Shown: positions 54,464-63,823 of the stretch, one piece after another
How the letters are laid out: each line of letters begins with the position of its first letter
Numbering within the stretch: the stretch's first letter is position 1
NCBI GenBank assembly: GCA_963840975.1
Contig: CAWJBC010000002.1
Location: forward strand, 604,874-668,873
Reading direction: 5' to 3'
DNA: 64,000 nucleotides
Source of the DNA: JAADJA01 sp963840975
Lineage (GTDB): Bacteria > Bacteroidota > Bacteroidia > Bacteroidales > JAADJA01
The notes under the pieces: generated by a model
What the model saw: the letters and a program-made list of their open reading frames with translations, nothing else
What the model was told of the DNA's origin: nothing
Databases searched by the model: none
Program-made: the position numbers and the translations under genes

Positions 54464-55796
54464 TACAAAAACTGATTTAATTTTAAGAATCCTTGATTTG
54501 ATAAAAGGTCAACAAGTTTATCACTGGCACAATTTATATAAAAAAACATTGCATTGGAACAGGCAACAAACGCTCGCTTATTGTAATAAACGATTCAAAT
54601 CATTGGTAAAACATGCTGTTCAAACCGTTCCTTTTTATAAGCAGGCTTTTCCAAATTCTGAAGAAATAATTAAAGCTATAAATTCGACATCGGACATTCA
54701 CTTACTCCCCATTATTGACAGGGATACCATACGAGAAAACCAGGATTTATTGATTTCGGATAAATATAACATAATGAAGTTGTACAGAGGTAGTTCAAGT
54801 GGCACTACCGGAATACCAATTAACTATTACGCCGACAAGGATGGTCTCAGCGCAGGAATAGCGGCAGGATATATTTTATGTGAATTATCTGGTTGGAAAC
54901 TCGGACAAAGAAATCTGCATATATGGGGCAATCAGTCGTCAATAGAAAGGTGGAATACCTTCAGTTCCAAAGCAAAGAACTTCCTTATCCAGCAGAAAAA
55001 TTTTGCATCCACATTGCTCAACGACTCATCTCAAACAAAGGAACTAGTTGAAAGTATAATTAGTTATAATCCAATTACTATTGATGGATACTCAAGTTCC
55101 ATTTATACACTGGCAGAATATTTTGAAACGAATAATTTAAGGATAAATAACCTTAAACTTGTTTTGACCACGGCGGAAAATCTGGAAGATTATCAAAGGC
55201 ATCTCATCGAGCGGGTTTTTGGTTCGGTTGGCGATTTATACGGTTCAGGCGAAGTATTGGGTATTGCATCCCGACCTGTGAATGATAATAAATATTATAT
55301 TTTTGAGCCCCATGTTTATATAGAAACTATCAATAGTGGTATTCCTGGCATGAAAGATATTTTGATCACCGATTTGGACAATTATGGTATGCCAATAATA
55401 AGATATAAAGTCGGAGATATGATTGATGAGATTCGCGATCCAGATCCTTACGAAATGTATCCTTTCAGATGGTTTAGCAAAATTCATGGAAGAAGTTCAG
55501 ATATCATTACCTTGCCCAATGGAATGAAGTTTCATCCTGTTAATATTTTCGGAGGTACTTTGTTTCGAAAATTTCATGGAATTTCAAGACACAAGGTTGT
55601 TTGGGACGGCAGAAAGTTGGAATTTATTTTTGAAACTAAAAGCTTCAGGGACACAGAAGCGCTTCAAATTACATTGAAAGATTTATTACAAGATTATCAT
55701 GTGGATTTCACGATTCGATTTACAGAGCTGATAGAACCTTCAAAAAGTGGAAAATACAAGTATGTAGAAATACTTGAAAAGGAAGAATCAAATTGA
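54450..55796 (+). CDS. CapK/phenylacetate-CoA ligase-like AMP-forming enzyme
   Basis: A 448-residue member of the PaaK/CapK/coenzyme F390 synthetase group. The adenylation loop is MKLYRGSSSGTTGIPINYYA near residue 120; DGYSSSIYTLAEYFE, VFGSVGDLYGSGEVLGIASR, ITDLDNYGMPIIRYKVGDMI and SKIHGRSSDIITLPNGMKFH follow. CapK-type proteins in capsule loci are thought to activate a carboxylate as the acyl-AMP for attachment to sugar. Tight coupling to the asparagine-synthase-like gene (14-bp overlap) and the GT4 gene (4-bp overlap) suggests they act in succession. Confidence 0.85.
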   Translation: MISPNTKTDLILRILDLIKGQQVYHWHNLYKKTLHWNRQQTLAYCNKRFKSLVKHAVQTVPFYKQAFPNSEEIIKAINSTSDIHLLPIIDRDTIRENQDLLISDKYNIMKLYRGSSSGTTGIPINYYADKDGLSAGIAAGYILCELSGWKLGQRNLHIWGNQSSIERWNTFSSKAKNFLIQQKNFASTLLNDSSQTKELVESIISYNPITIDGYSSSIYTLAEYFETNNLRINNLKLVLTTAENLEDYQRHLIERVFGSVGDLYGSGEVLGIASRPVNDNKYYIFEPHVYIETINSGIPGMKDILITDLDNYGMPIIRYKVGDMIDEIRDPDPYEMYPFRWFSKIHGRSSDIITLPNGMKFHPVNIFGGTLFRKFHGISRHKVVWDGRKLEFIFETKSFRDTEALQITLKDLLQDYHVDFTIRFTELIEPSKSGKYKYVEILEKEESN

Positions 55797-56767
55797 AAGT
55801 CCTTTTTGTAAGCAGTGGTAAAAAAAATAATCTGCCCGGCCCAATTACAGCAGCCCAGGCTGCATCCATTGAAGTTCAGGGCATTAGCATACAGCATTTT
55901 ACAATAAATAAAAAAGGTTTAATAGGTTATCTGAATGAAGCCTTTAGATTACGTCGGCTGCTGGAAAAAGAAAAGTTTGTGATTATCCACGCACATTATG
56001 GTCTCACCGCAATTGTTAGTTTATTGGCACGCCGTTCAGAAAAACTTGTGGTATCCTTTATGGGAGATGATTTGGTGGGTTCCAACAGAGATAATGGAAA
56101 GTTAACAAGAATCAGCCTGTTACTTGCAAAGATTAATAACCTGCTTGCCAGGTGGTTTTATGATTATTCGATAGTTAAATCTCAGGAAATGCTCGCACAA
56201 CTCACCACTCGAAAGGCTCTACTGATTCCCAATGGAGTGAATATACATGTGTTTCAGCCTGAGGATAAATTTAAAGTCCGTGACAAATTGGGCATAAGCA
56301 ACAAAGAACAAATTGCAATTTTCGTCTCTAAACCCTCTCGTAGTGAAAAAAATTTCAATCTTGCACAGCAGGCGATTAGGGAAGCTGACATTCCAAATCT
56401 TCGCCTTGTAACAGTGACTGGAATTGAACAAAAAAATTTGCCAGATTACTATAATGTTGCTGATTTGCTTGTGCTTACTTCATTCCACGAAGGTTCTCCA
56501 AATACCATTAAAGAAGCAATGGCTTGCAATTGTCCCATTGTCTCAACGGATGTGGGGGATGTAAAATGGGTAATTGGAGACACATTGGGTTGCTATATTG
56601 CTTCCTTTAATCCCAAAGATGTTACAAAGAAAATTGTAATGGCACTTGATTTCTCTGAGAAAAAAGGTCGTACAAGAGGAAGAGATAGAATTATAGAGCT
56701 TGGACTTGATGCAGAAACAGTTGCAAAACAGATAATTGAAGTATATAAAAAGTTGCTGGCAAATTGA
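55793..56767 (+). CDS. Glycosyltransferase family 4, paralogue a
   Basis: A 324-residue GT4 enzyme beginning at TTG 55793 in a 4-bp overlap with the preceding stop. The N-terminal VLFVSSGKKNNLPGPITAAQ lacks the usual glycine-rich GG loop. The donor half contains LLIPNGVNIHVFQPEDKF and the motif FHEGSPNTIKEAMACNCPIV with E-x7-E type glutamates. From EAMACNCPIVSTD to the C-terminus it is very similar to the enzyme at 60990, showing a shared origin. Confidence 0.88.
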   Translation: MKVLFVSSGKKNNLPGPITAAQAASIEVQGISIQHFTINKKGLIGYLNEAFRLRRLLEKEKFVIIHAHYGLTAIVSLLARRSEKLVVSFMGDDLVGSNRDNGKLTRISLLLAKINNLLARWFYDYSIVKSQEMLAQLTTRKALLIPNGVNIHVFQPEDKFKVRDKLGISNKEQIAIFVSKPSRSEKNFNLAQQAIREADIPNLRLVTVTGIEQKNLPDYYNVADLLVLTSFHEGSPNTIKEAMACNCPIVSTDVGDVKWVIGDTLGCYIASFNPKDVTKKIVMALDFSEKKGRTRGRDRIIELGLDAETVAKQIIEVYKKLLAN

Positions 56768-56841
56768 AAATTGTAATTGGTTATTTAGCTCTGTCAACAA
56801 TTATGATGATCAACAATCATTAATCAATAATATTCATTTAT

Positions 56842-58680
56842 ATGTGTGGCATTTGCGGTTTTGTTGATTTTGAAAATAGTATTCATATTGATTCCATCAG
56901 GAAAATGATGAGCCGAATGAAACACAGGGGACCCGATGACGAGGGGGTTTTTCTTGACGAAACCATTGGGCTGGGGTTTGTACGATTGAGTATTATTGAC
57001 CTTTCTAAAGCCGGTCATCAACCTATGTTTTCACAAGATGGGAGGTATATAATCATATTCAACGGTGAAATATATAACTACATTGAACTCAGGGAAGAAC
57101 TCCGGAATCAATTCGAATTCAGAACCAATACCGATACCGAAGTGCTTCTGGCAGCATTTATCAAATGGAAGGAGAAGTGCCTTGAAAGATTAAACGGAAT
57201 GTTTGCTTTTGTAATATATGACAGGGTGAATGGAAATATTTTTGGAGCACGCGATCGTTTTGGAATAAAGCCATTTTATTATACCCTTAATGAAAATAAG
57301 TTTGTTTTTGCCTCTGAAATTCCACCTATTCTTGAAATTTTAAAAGTAAAGCCCAATCCTGAGAACCAATCAATTTTTGATTATTTAGTATTTAACCGCA
57401 CAGACCATAGCAGCAATACTTTTTTTGAAGGAATTTTTAAACTACCACATGGTCATTACTTTTTGTTAAATCTCAATACGGATAAACCAGGTAATATTGT
57501 ATTTAAAAGATGGTATAATCTTGAAGAAAAATTAGGAAAACCATTTCAAAATGAACATGAGTATAAAGAATTATTGACATCTTCTGTTAAGCTCAGATTG
57601 CGAAGTGACGTACCTGTTGGGGTTTGCCTTAGCGGAGGTCTAGATAGTTCAAGTATTGTATCCATTATTTCAAAATCCTTAAATCAACCTGAAATTAGTA
57701 CCTTTTCAGCCGTTTATAAAAAAGGGAGCTACGGGGATGAGTCTGAATTTATTAATGAATACAAGCCTTACCTTAAGAATATGTACTTTACATTTCCGGA
57801 TGCCAGCACACTATTTAAAGACAAAGAAAATTTTATAAGTGCTCATGGTGAACCAGTTCCTTCAACGGGTCCTTATGCTCATTACAAAGTAATGGAACTT
57901 GCAAAGGAACATGTTGTGGTTACACTTGATGGTCAGGGTGCAGATGAGGAACTTGCAGGTTATCACTATTTTTTCGGGTTTTATTTCAAGGAATTGCTTT
58001 ATCAATTAAAGCTGGCAAGGTTGGTTAGCGAAACAATACATTATTTACACAATCATAAAAGTACTTATGGACTTAAAGCATGGTTGTATTCGATGTTGCC
58101 TTCCGGTGCAAAATCATCGTTACGGGTTTCTGAAAAGGGCTATTTAAATCAGGAATTTATATATGCATACAAAGAAAACAACAAAGTTGTGGATTCTCTT
58201 TATAATGCAAGGACATTAAATAAAGCCCTGCTTAACCATTTTGAATACAAACTTGAACATCTGTTGAAATGGGAAGATCGAAATTCGATGTGGTTCTCCC
58301 TGGAATCGCGTGTACCATTTCTTGATTACAGGTTGGTAGAAAAAACTCTTTCGCTACCTTCTGATATGATTGTTAAAAAAGGAATGACAAAATATATTTT
58401 AAGGGAATCCATGAAAGGGTTGGTACCTGAAAAAATTGTAAAAAGAAAAGATAAATTAGGTTTTGCAACACCACAGGATGAGTGGTTCAGAGAAAGAGAA
58501 TTCAAGGAGTTTATTTATTTAATACTTAATTCAAATGAATTTGCATCACTCAAAATAATCAATCCAGTTATAGCTTTACGTCTTTATAATGATCATATAG
58601 AGAAAAAAATAAATATTTCTAATGAAATTTGGAAATGGACAAACCTCTATTTGTGGTTTCAAAAATTTATAGAGAAATAA
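56842..58680 (+). CDS. asnB: Asparagine synthetase (glutamine-hydrolysing), WbpS-like
   Basis: A 612-residue complete class B enzyme. It begins MCGICGFVDFENSI, giving Cys2 as the glutaminase nucleophile, with MKHRGPDDEGVFLDE and FNGEIYNYIELREEL in the Ntn domain. The synthetase loop VGVCLSGGLDSSSIVSIIS and LDGQGADEELAGYHYFFG are intact, as is SRVPFLDYRLVEKTLSLP. Within polysaccharide loci such proteins (for example WbpS) amidate the carboxylate of uronic acids rather than aspartate, which fits the uronate pathway in this window. The start ATG at 56842 is fixed by the required Met-Cys. Confidence 0.92.
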   Translation: MCGICGFVDFENSIHIDSIRKMMSRMKHRGPDDEGVFLDETIGLGFVRLSIIDLSKAGHQPMFSQDGRYIIIFNGEIYNYIELREELRNQFEFRTNTDTEVLLAAFIKWKEKCLERLNGMFAFVIYDRVNGNIFGARDRFGIKPFYYTLNENKFVFASEIPPILEILKVKPNPENQSIFDYLVFNRTDHSSNTFFEGIFKLPHGHYFLLNLNTDKPGNIVFKRWYNLEEKLGKPFQNEHEYKELLTSSVKLRLRSDVPVGVCLSGGLDSSSIVSIISKSLNQPEISTFSAVYKKGSYGDESEFINEYKPYLKNMYFTFPDASTLFKDKENFISAHGEPVPSTGPYAHYKVMELAKEHVVVTLDGQGADEELAGYHYFFGFYFKELLYQLKLARLVSETIHYLHNHKSTYGLKAWLYSMLPSGAKSSLRVSEKGYLNQEFIYAYKENNKVVDSLYNARTLNKALLNHFEYKLEHLLKWEDRNSMWFSLESRVPFLDYRLVEKTLSLPSDMIVKKGMTKYILRESMKGLVPEKIVKRKDKLGFATPQDEWFREREFKEFIYLILNSNEFASLKIINPVIALRLYNDHIEKKINISNEIWKWTNLYLWFQKFIEK

Positions 58681-58686
58681 GCATTT

Positions 58687-59703
58687 ATGAGCTATAATAT
58701 TATATCTGATTTTGAAAAAATTAATCTGAATGATTGGGATTATTTTGTTAAAAATCATCCCAACGGAAATGTATTTCAAACACCTTATATTTATAATGTA
58801 TATAAAAACACCAGTAATTATAAACCAATTGGGATTTTCATAACTGATTCAAAAAATGGTATCGTAGGTGTCCTTATCTCAGTGATCCAAAGTGAACTCA
58901 ACGGTCTGATGGGAATGTTTTCTACGAGAGTTATTACATTTGGAGGACCACTTGTTAAGGATTATAATGCAGAGATTACAGAATTAATCCTCGAATATTA
59001 TAAGAAGCTTATTGGAGCGCGTGCAATTTATTCACAATTTAGAAACCTCTGGGACACTGATTTACTGAAACATGTATTTGTAAAACACGGGTTCACCTTT
59101 GAAGAACATTTGAACTTGCTACATGACCTTAAACCTTCAAAAGAAGAATTATGGAATAAATTGCATAGTAAAAGAAGAAATGAAATAAGAAAGGCTTACA
59201 AAGAAGAAGTTACAGTTGAGATATGTGATAATTTACGATGTTTAGAGCTTAGTTATAGTATTTTAAATGAAGTTTATAAAAAAGCTAAAATTCCTTTGGC
59301 AAACTTTGAACTCTTTAGAAATTTATTAATTCAATCAACCCCATCTGTTGGCATGAAGGTGTTTGTTGCCAAACATAATAATAAAATAGTGGGTTGCATG
59401 TTAGCATTGGTTTTTAAAGATAATATTTATGATTTTTATGCTGGAAGTTTTAGGACTTTTTATAAAAAAAACCCAAATGACCTAATACCGTGGGAAGTAA
59501 TGAATTGGGGGAAGTCAAACGGGTATTTAACGTTTGATTTTGGCGGTGCAGGAAAACCTAATGAGGAATATGGTGTTAGGGACTATAAAAAAAAGTTTGG
59601 TGGCGAATTTGTCAATTTTGGGAGGTATGAAATAATTCATAATAAGTTACTTTATTCTATTGGAAAGGTTGGATTAACAGTTTGGAAGAAAATTAAATTT
59701 TAG
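58687..59703 (+). CDS. FemAB/GNAT-like aminoacyl or acyl transferase
   Basis: A 338-residue protein made of two GNAT-like halves as in FemABX. NDWDYFVKNHPNGNVFQTPYI is the typical opening, KEELWNKLHSKRRNEIRKAYKE marks the helical junction, and MKVFVAKHNNKIVGCMLALV, YDFYAGSFRTFYKKNPNDLI and FDFGGAGKPNEEYGVRDYKKKFG make the second half. FemAB-type proteins transfer amino acids from aminoacyl-tRNA to an amine; family members in polysaccharide loci have unknown acceptors. Located 6 bp after asnB. Confidence 0.82.
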   Translation: MSYNIISDFEKINLNDWDYFVKNHPNGNVFQTPYIYNVYKNTSNYKPIGIFITDSKNGIVGVLISVIQSELNGLMGMFSTRVITFGGPLVKDYNAEITELILEYYKKLIGARAIYSQFRNLWDTDLLKHVFVKHGFTFEEHLNLLHDLKPSKEELWNKLHSKRRNEIRKAYKEEVTVEICDNLRCLELSYSILNEVYKKAKIPLANFELFRNLLIQSTPSVGMKVFVAKHNNKIVGCMLALVFKDNIYDFYAGSFRTFYKKNPNDLIPWEVMNWGKSNGYLTFDFGGAGKPNEEYGVRDYKKKFGGEFVNFGRYEIIHNKLLYSIGKVGLTVWKKIKF

Positions 59704-60794
59704 TGAAGATTTTATTTGATATTGGTCACCCCGGTCATGTGCATTTATATAAATATTTAATCAAAGAGTTGATTGATTCTGGCAATATTGTTTTCGTCAC
59801 TGTGAAGGATATCCCCGTTGCAAAACAATTGTTGGAGAGCTTTAAAATTGATTTTTTAGATATTGGAAAAAAAAGGGATTCATTGTTTTTAAAAGGGCTT
59901 AACCAATTTAGTTATACCTCTGATCTGTATAAAATTGTCGTAAAGAACAAGATAAGGCTGGGGATTGGTAGTTCAATTACTTTGGCTCATATCTCCAGGT
60001 TAACCTCATTGCAATCAATTATTTTTGATGACGATGACGACGAAGTAGAACCTCTTTTTGTCAGGTATGCCCACCCCTTTTGTGATTACTTATTTTCACC
60101 TGATGCACTTAATAAAAAACGGAAAAAAAAGAAAACGTTCTTTTATCCTGGTTACCATGAACTTGCCTACTTACATCCAAACCGATTTTCCCCAGATGAT
60201 ACGGTACTTAAAGAATCAGGTATTGAAAAGGATGAACCATATTTTATAATGCGATTTAATGTCTTCAAAGCGCATCATGATATTGGAGTCAGAGGACTTA
60301 CCCTCGAACAGAAATTAAAGATTATAGAAGTACTTAAACCACACGGTAAAATATTTATTACAACGGAACGAGAGTCTGAATCAGAGCTTCAATCGTACAA
60401 ATTAATAGTTACTCCAGAAAAAGTTCATTCCTTAATGGCATTTTCAACTATGTTTCTGGGTGATTCACAGACAATGACTTCTGAAGCGGCGGTAATGGGT
60501 ATTCCCTCAATCCGATGTAATTCATTTGTTGGGAGAATATCATATCTCGAGGAAGAAGAGCATAAGTATGGTTTGACATTTGGTTACAAACCTGAAAATT
60601 TTAATCAAATGCTTCTTAAAATAGAAGAATTGCTAAAAACCCCAGACCTTAAAGATAAATGGCAAAATAAAAGAAAGAATTTGTTAATAGATAAAATTGA
60701 CGTCACGGCTTTTATGGTTTGGTTGGTTAAGAATTTTCCAGAAAGCATACAAACTATTAAAAGCAATCCGGATATTTATTCAAGATTTAAATAA
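59703..60794 (+). CDS. DUF354 family protein (GT-B-like)
   Basis: A 363-residue protein of the DUF354 family, related in fold to UDP-GlcNAc 2-epimerases and GT-B transferases. MKILFDIGHPGHVHLYKYLI is the family N-terminus, followed by IGSSITLAHISRLTSLQSIIFDDDDD, FFYPGYHELAYLHPNRFSPD, and STMFLGDSQTMTSEAAVMGIPSIRCNSF, where the Glu and Ser of the nucleotide-binding region sit. Starts at GTG 59703, overlapping the previous stop by one base. The function is not established; a sugar transferase or epimerase role is plausible. Confidence 0.82.
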   Translation: MKILFDIGHPGHVHLYKYLIKELIDSGNIVFVTVKDIPVAKQLLESFKIDFLDIGKKRDSLFLKGLNQFSYTSDLYKIVVKNKIRLGIGSSITLAHISRLTSLQSIIFDDDDDEVEPLFVRYAHPFCDYLFSPDALNKKRKKKKTFFYPGYHELAYLHPNRFSPDDTVLKESGIEKDEPYFIMRFNVFKAHHDIGVRGLTLEQKLKIIEVLKPHGKIFITTERESESELQSYKLIVTPEKVHSLMAFSTMFLGDSQTMTSEAAVMGIPSIRCNSFVGRISYLEEEEHKYGLTFGYKPENFNQMLLKIEELLKTPDLKDKWQNKRKNLLIDKIDVTAFMVWLVKNFPESIQTIKSNPDIYSRFK

Positions 60795-60989
60795 CTGACT
60801 AAACCAATCATTCAATTGATTTTCAGGAACTAAATGACCTCGTGGCTCTGCCATGAGGATTAATACCAATAATGTATTACAATCACTACACTAAGCAGAC
60901 GGGGCATCAGGAAATAAAACCCAGAAGCCTCAATCAGCTTTGCTTTCGGGATCAACCAAACCTAAAGAAAGATTATAAGAAGTTATGTG

Positions 60990-61970
60990 ATGAAAGTGCT
61001 ATTCATTAACAGTGGCAATTCAAAGGACTTTGATATTCCACCTTTTATTAAAATCCAGGGTATTTCCTTATCAGAAAAAGGAGCGAAAGTCGATTATTTC
61101 AAGATTCAGGGCAGGAGTATCAAGGGATATATTAATACTGTTTATCGTCTGAGAAAATATCTGAAGGAGAATTCATTTGACCTGATCCATGCTCACTATA
61201 ATTTGTCAGGCTGGGTTGCTGTTTTGGCATTTCCGAAAATACCAATTGTGTTGTCACTTATGGGTACTGACGCTTATGGTGAATATATCGGAATAAATAA
61301 AATTATCTTCAAAAGTCGTTTCATGACAGTTTTAACTTACATGATCCAGCCCTTTGTGAATGCAATCATTTCAAAATCTAAGCAAATTGAAAGTTATGTT
61401 TATCGCAAAAAGATCTCCTATGTAATTCCGAATGGGATTTCTCTGGAGTTTTTCAAACGTTATCCCCCGGAAATAAGAGAAGAGTTGGATTTGAAAAAGG
61501 ATAAAAATTATGTGTTGTTTCTTGGGGATGTAAATTATAAACGAAAAAATTTCGAACTGGCTAAAAATGCTGTAAAGTTACTTGGAAATAAAGAGGTTGA
61601 ATTAATTTCACCATATCCGGTTTCCCATGAAAAAGTAGTTAAATATTTATATGCTGCGGATATTTTTATTATGACTGCATTTATAGAAGGATCGTCCAAT
61701 GTGATCAAGGAAGCAATGGCTTGCAACTGTCCTATCGTTTCAACCGATGCAGGCGATGCAAAATGGGTTATAGGTGATACACCGGGTTGCTTCATTACTT
61801 CTTTTGATCCGGCAGATGTCGCTGATAAATTGCAAATGGCACTTGACTTTGCACAAAATAATAAAAGAACCAATGGAAGGGAAAGGATCATTGAGCTTGG
61901 TTTGGATTCGGAGACAATTGCAGGAAGGATAGTAGGGGTTTATAATAAGGTTTTAGCTAATTCTAAATAG
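60990..61970 (+). CDS. Glycosyltransferase family 4, paralogue b
   Basis: A 326-residue GT4 enzyme: KVLFINSGNSKDFDIPPFIK, FDLIHAHYNLSGWVAVLAFP, YVIPNGISLEFFKRYPPEI and AFIEGSSNVIKEAMACNCPIV. The last 90 residues match the enzyme at 55793 closely (CNCPIVSTDAGDAKWVIGDT; RERIIELGLDSETIAGRIVG), while the N-terminal acceptor halves have diverged. ATG 60990 is preferred to GTG 60987. The 195-bp gap upstream contains a CCTCGTGGCTCTGCCATGAGG hairpin and no gene. It is the last clear gene of the polysaccharide locus. Confidence 0.88.
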   Translation: MKVLFINSGNSKDFDIPPFIKIQGISLSEKGAKVDYFKIQGRSIKGYINTVYRLRKYLKENSFDLIHAHYNLSGWVAVLAFPKIPIVLSLMGTDAYGEYIGINKIIFKSRFMTVLTYMIQPFVNAIISKSKQIESYVYRKKISYVIPNGISLEFFKRYPPEIREELDLKKDKNYVLFLGDVNYKRKNFELAKNAVKLLGNKEVELISPYPVSHEKVVKYLYAADIFIMTAFIEGSSNVIKEAMACNCPIVSTDAGDAKWVIGDTPGCFITSFDPADVADKLQMALDFAQNNKRTNGRERIIELGLDSETIAGRIVGVYNKVLANSK

Positions 61971-62067
61971 TTATACGATAAATTGATCTCACAAAGTGAA
62001 GAGTAAGGTAATGAAAATCATCATTTCATCGGTGCCCAGCCAAATTTCATGAAAAATGGCGAATTAA

Positions 62068-62268
62068 ATGGGCGAATTAAACTTCGGACAACAATCGGTT
62101 TATCAATGTATCAAAAATAATGGAGGCATAAATGCAAGTCTGTTATCAAAAAAAATAAGCATGCCTTTTAGTACTGTGGATAAGCATATCAGGATACTAA
62201 CCAAAAGGAATCTGATTGAGCGGAGAGGCAGCAGGAAAACCGGTGGGTATTGGATAACGAATAAATAA
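62068..62268 (+). CDS. Orphan winged-helix peptide, probable remnant of an AlbA_2 regulator
   Basis: A 66-residue frame: VYQCIKNNGGINASLLSKKI, MPFSTVDKHIRILTKRNLIE and RRGSRKTGGYWITNK. It aligns with the C-terminal winged helix of the AlbA_2 paralogues at 24938 and 28338 (for example VEKNIRILKKHGTLSRIGPA). The AlbA_2 and ATPase domains are missing upstream. It may be a decayed fourth copy or a free DNA-binding peptide. No promoter motif was found. Confidence 0.6.
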   Translation: MGELNFGQQSVYQCIKNNGGINASLLSKKISMPFSTVDKHIRILTKRNLIERRGSRKTGGYWITNK

Positions 62269-62430
62269 GCGAACTAAAACGTTTAACACAAAACCCATAC
62301 AATATCTCCGGTCCGCCACGGTGGACACTTTGTCACACACAGTTCTGCGATGAAAGTTTAAAGTCGAATAAGTGTTTTATTAAAATTACAAATATGCGCA
62401 AATTTGTAAAAATAAATTTACAGAATGTTT

Positions 62431-62608
62431 TCTCCCGCAGATAACGCGGATTTTCGCGGCTAAATATTCTGTGATCCTATGCGAAATCAGTGGAAAAAAT
62501 AGACTTAACCGGCAACCGTAGTATCTGGCTTTAATAAGAATCTCCCGCAGATACCGCGGATTTTCGCTGATAAATATTCTACGTTTTTCTGCGAGATCAG
62601 CGGGAAAC
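62431..62608. repeat. Two copies of a CCCGCAGAT...ATCAGCGGG palindromic repeat
   Basis: Copy 1 at 62431-62500 and copy 2 at 62541-62608 both start TCTCCCGCAGATA-C-GCGGAT and end in a GAAATCAGTGG / GAGATCAGCGGG block that is complementary to the start. Each copy can fold on itself. They fill the middle of the 388-bp gap 62269-62656, in which no gene is seen. The element belongs to the same broad type as 28051 and 30010. Confidence 0.7.
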
Positions 62609-62656
62609 AAAAAAGTATCAATTAGATGGAAGGTGTATGAAGGCTGACATAGAAAA

Positions 62657-63823
62657 ATGAAAAATAAATTGATCATAAAGAATTTTTCACATTTGGCTTC
62701 AATTATTGAAGCAACTCATCTTTTCTTTGTAAATCAAGTAAGAAAGCAGGTAGATACCGCTCTAACCATCAGAAATTGGCTAATAGGTTATTACATTGTT
62801 GAATACGAACAAAATGGTTCCGACAGAGCAGAATATGGTCAGGAACTTATCAGCAATCTATCAGGCGGGCTAAGGAAAAGAAACCTGAAGGGGTTTTCTG
62901 AAATCGCTTTAAGATTGAACAGAAGTTTTTATTTAGCATACCCCCAGATTCAACAGACACTGTCTGTTAAATTCCAAACCACAGAAAATCAAGGCTTAAT
63001 GAATCAACAGACACTGTCTGTCGAATTAAAAGCAAGAAAATCAAACCTAAAGGAAAAAGCTGAAACAGATGTGTCCTTCATTTTAAATCATCTCAGTTTT
63101 TCTCATTTTGTTGAATTGTTGAAAACCCCAAATTCCACTGCAAGATCATTTTATGAAATGGAGACCATCCGAAATAACTGGACAGTAAGGGAATTGCAAA
63201 GGGCAATGAACAGTATGCTTTATGAAAGAACAGGATTGCAGGGTAAGATTAATCCAATTCACGAGAAGATTTCAGCAGAAAGTAAACCGGAAGAAATATT
63301 TTTATTGAGGAACCCTTTAATTCTTGAGTTTTTGGGTCTTGAAGAGAAATCTGAATATAGTGAAAATGATCTCGAACAGGCGATCATTGATCACTTGCAG
63401 AAATTTCTTTTGGAAATTGGAAGGGGTTTTTGTTTTGAGGCGAGACAAAAGCGCATAACTTTCGACAATACGCATTATCGAATTGATTTGGTTTTTTATC
63501 ATCGCATTCTGAAATGCCATGTACTAATTGATCTTAAAATAGGTGAATTTACACATGCCGATTCCGGTCAGATGAATGTTTATCTCAACTATTACCGGGA
63601 GCATGAAATGGGTTCAGGGGATCACCCGCCGGTTGGAATCATTTTATGTGCATCACACAATGAGAGCCTTGTTAAATATGCTACTGCAGGCTTATCTAAT
63701 AAGTTATTCGTTTCTAAGTATATGGTTAACCTTCCTAAAGAAGAGGAGCTAAAAAGAATAATACAGGAAGAGAAAAACAAATTATCTCAGCACTTTGATA
63801 AAAAACAATCAGTTGCTGGTTAA
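62657..63823 (+). CDS. yhcG: PDDEXK nuclease-domain protein YhcG (DUF1016)
   Basis: A 388-residue protein with an N-terminal helical DUF1016_N region (VDTALTIRNWLIGYYIVEYEQ, AEYGQELISNLSGGL) and a C-terminal PD-(D/E)XK nuclease domain. There, FCFEARQKRITFDNTHYRIDLVFYHRILKCHVLIDLKIGEF supplies the Asp and the Asp-x-Lys of the active site. The linker near residues 99-122 contains two QQTLSV copies encoded by 17-bp palindromes (62951, 63005). YhcG proteins are often found with restriction-modification or mobile genes; no such partner is visible here. Confidence 0.9.
   Translation: MKNKLIIKNFSHLASIIEATHLFFVNQVRKQVDTALTIRNWLIGYYIVEYEQNGSDRAEYGQELISNLSGGLRKRNLKGFSEIALRLNRSFYLAYPQIQQTLSVKFQTTENQGLMNQQTLSVELKARKSNLKEKAETDVSFILNHLSFSHFVELLKTPNSTARSFYEMETIRNNWTVRELQRAMNSMLYERTGLQGKINPIHEKISAESKPEEIFLLRNPLILEFLGLEEKSEYSENDLEQAIIDHLQKFLLEIGRGFCFEARQKRITFDNTHYRIDLVFYHRILKCHVLIDLKIGEFTHADSGQMNVYLNYYREHEMGSGDHPPVGIILCASHNESLVKYATAGLSNKLFVSKYMVNLPKEEELKRIIQEEKNKLSQHFDKKQSVAG

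Noticed and set aside
60838..60870. Intrinsic terminator at the CCTCGTGGCTCTGCCATGAGG hairpin
   Set aside because: The stem is convincing but no U-tract follows, so a terminator call is not supported.
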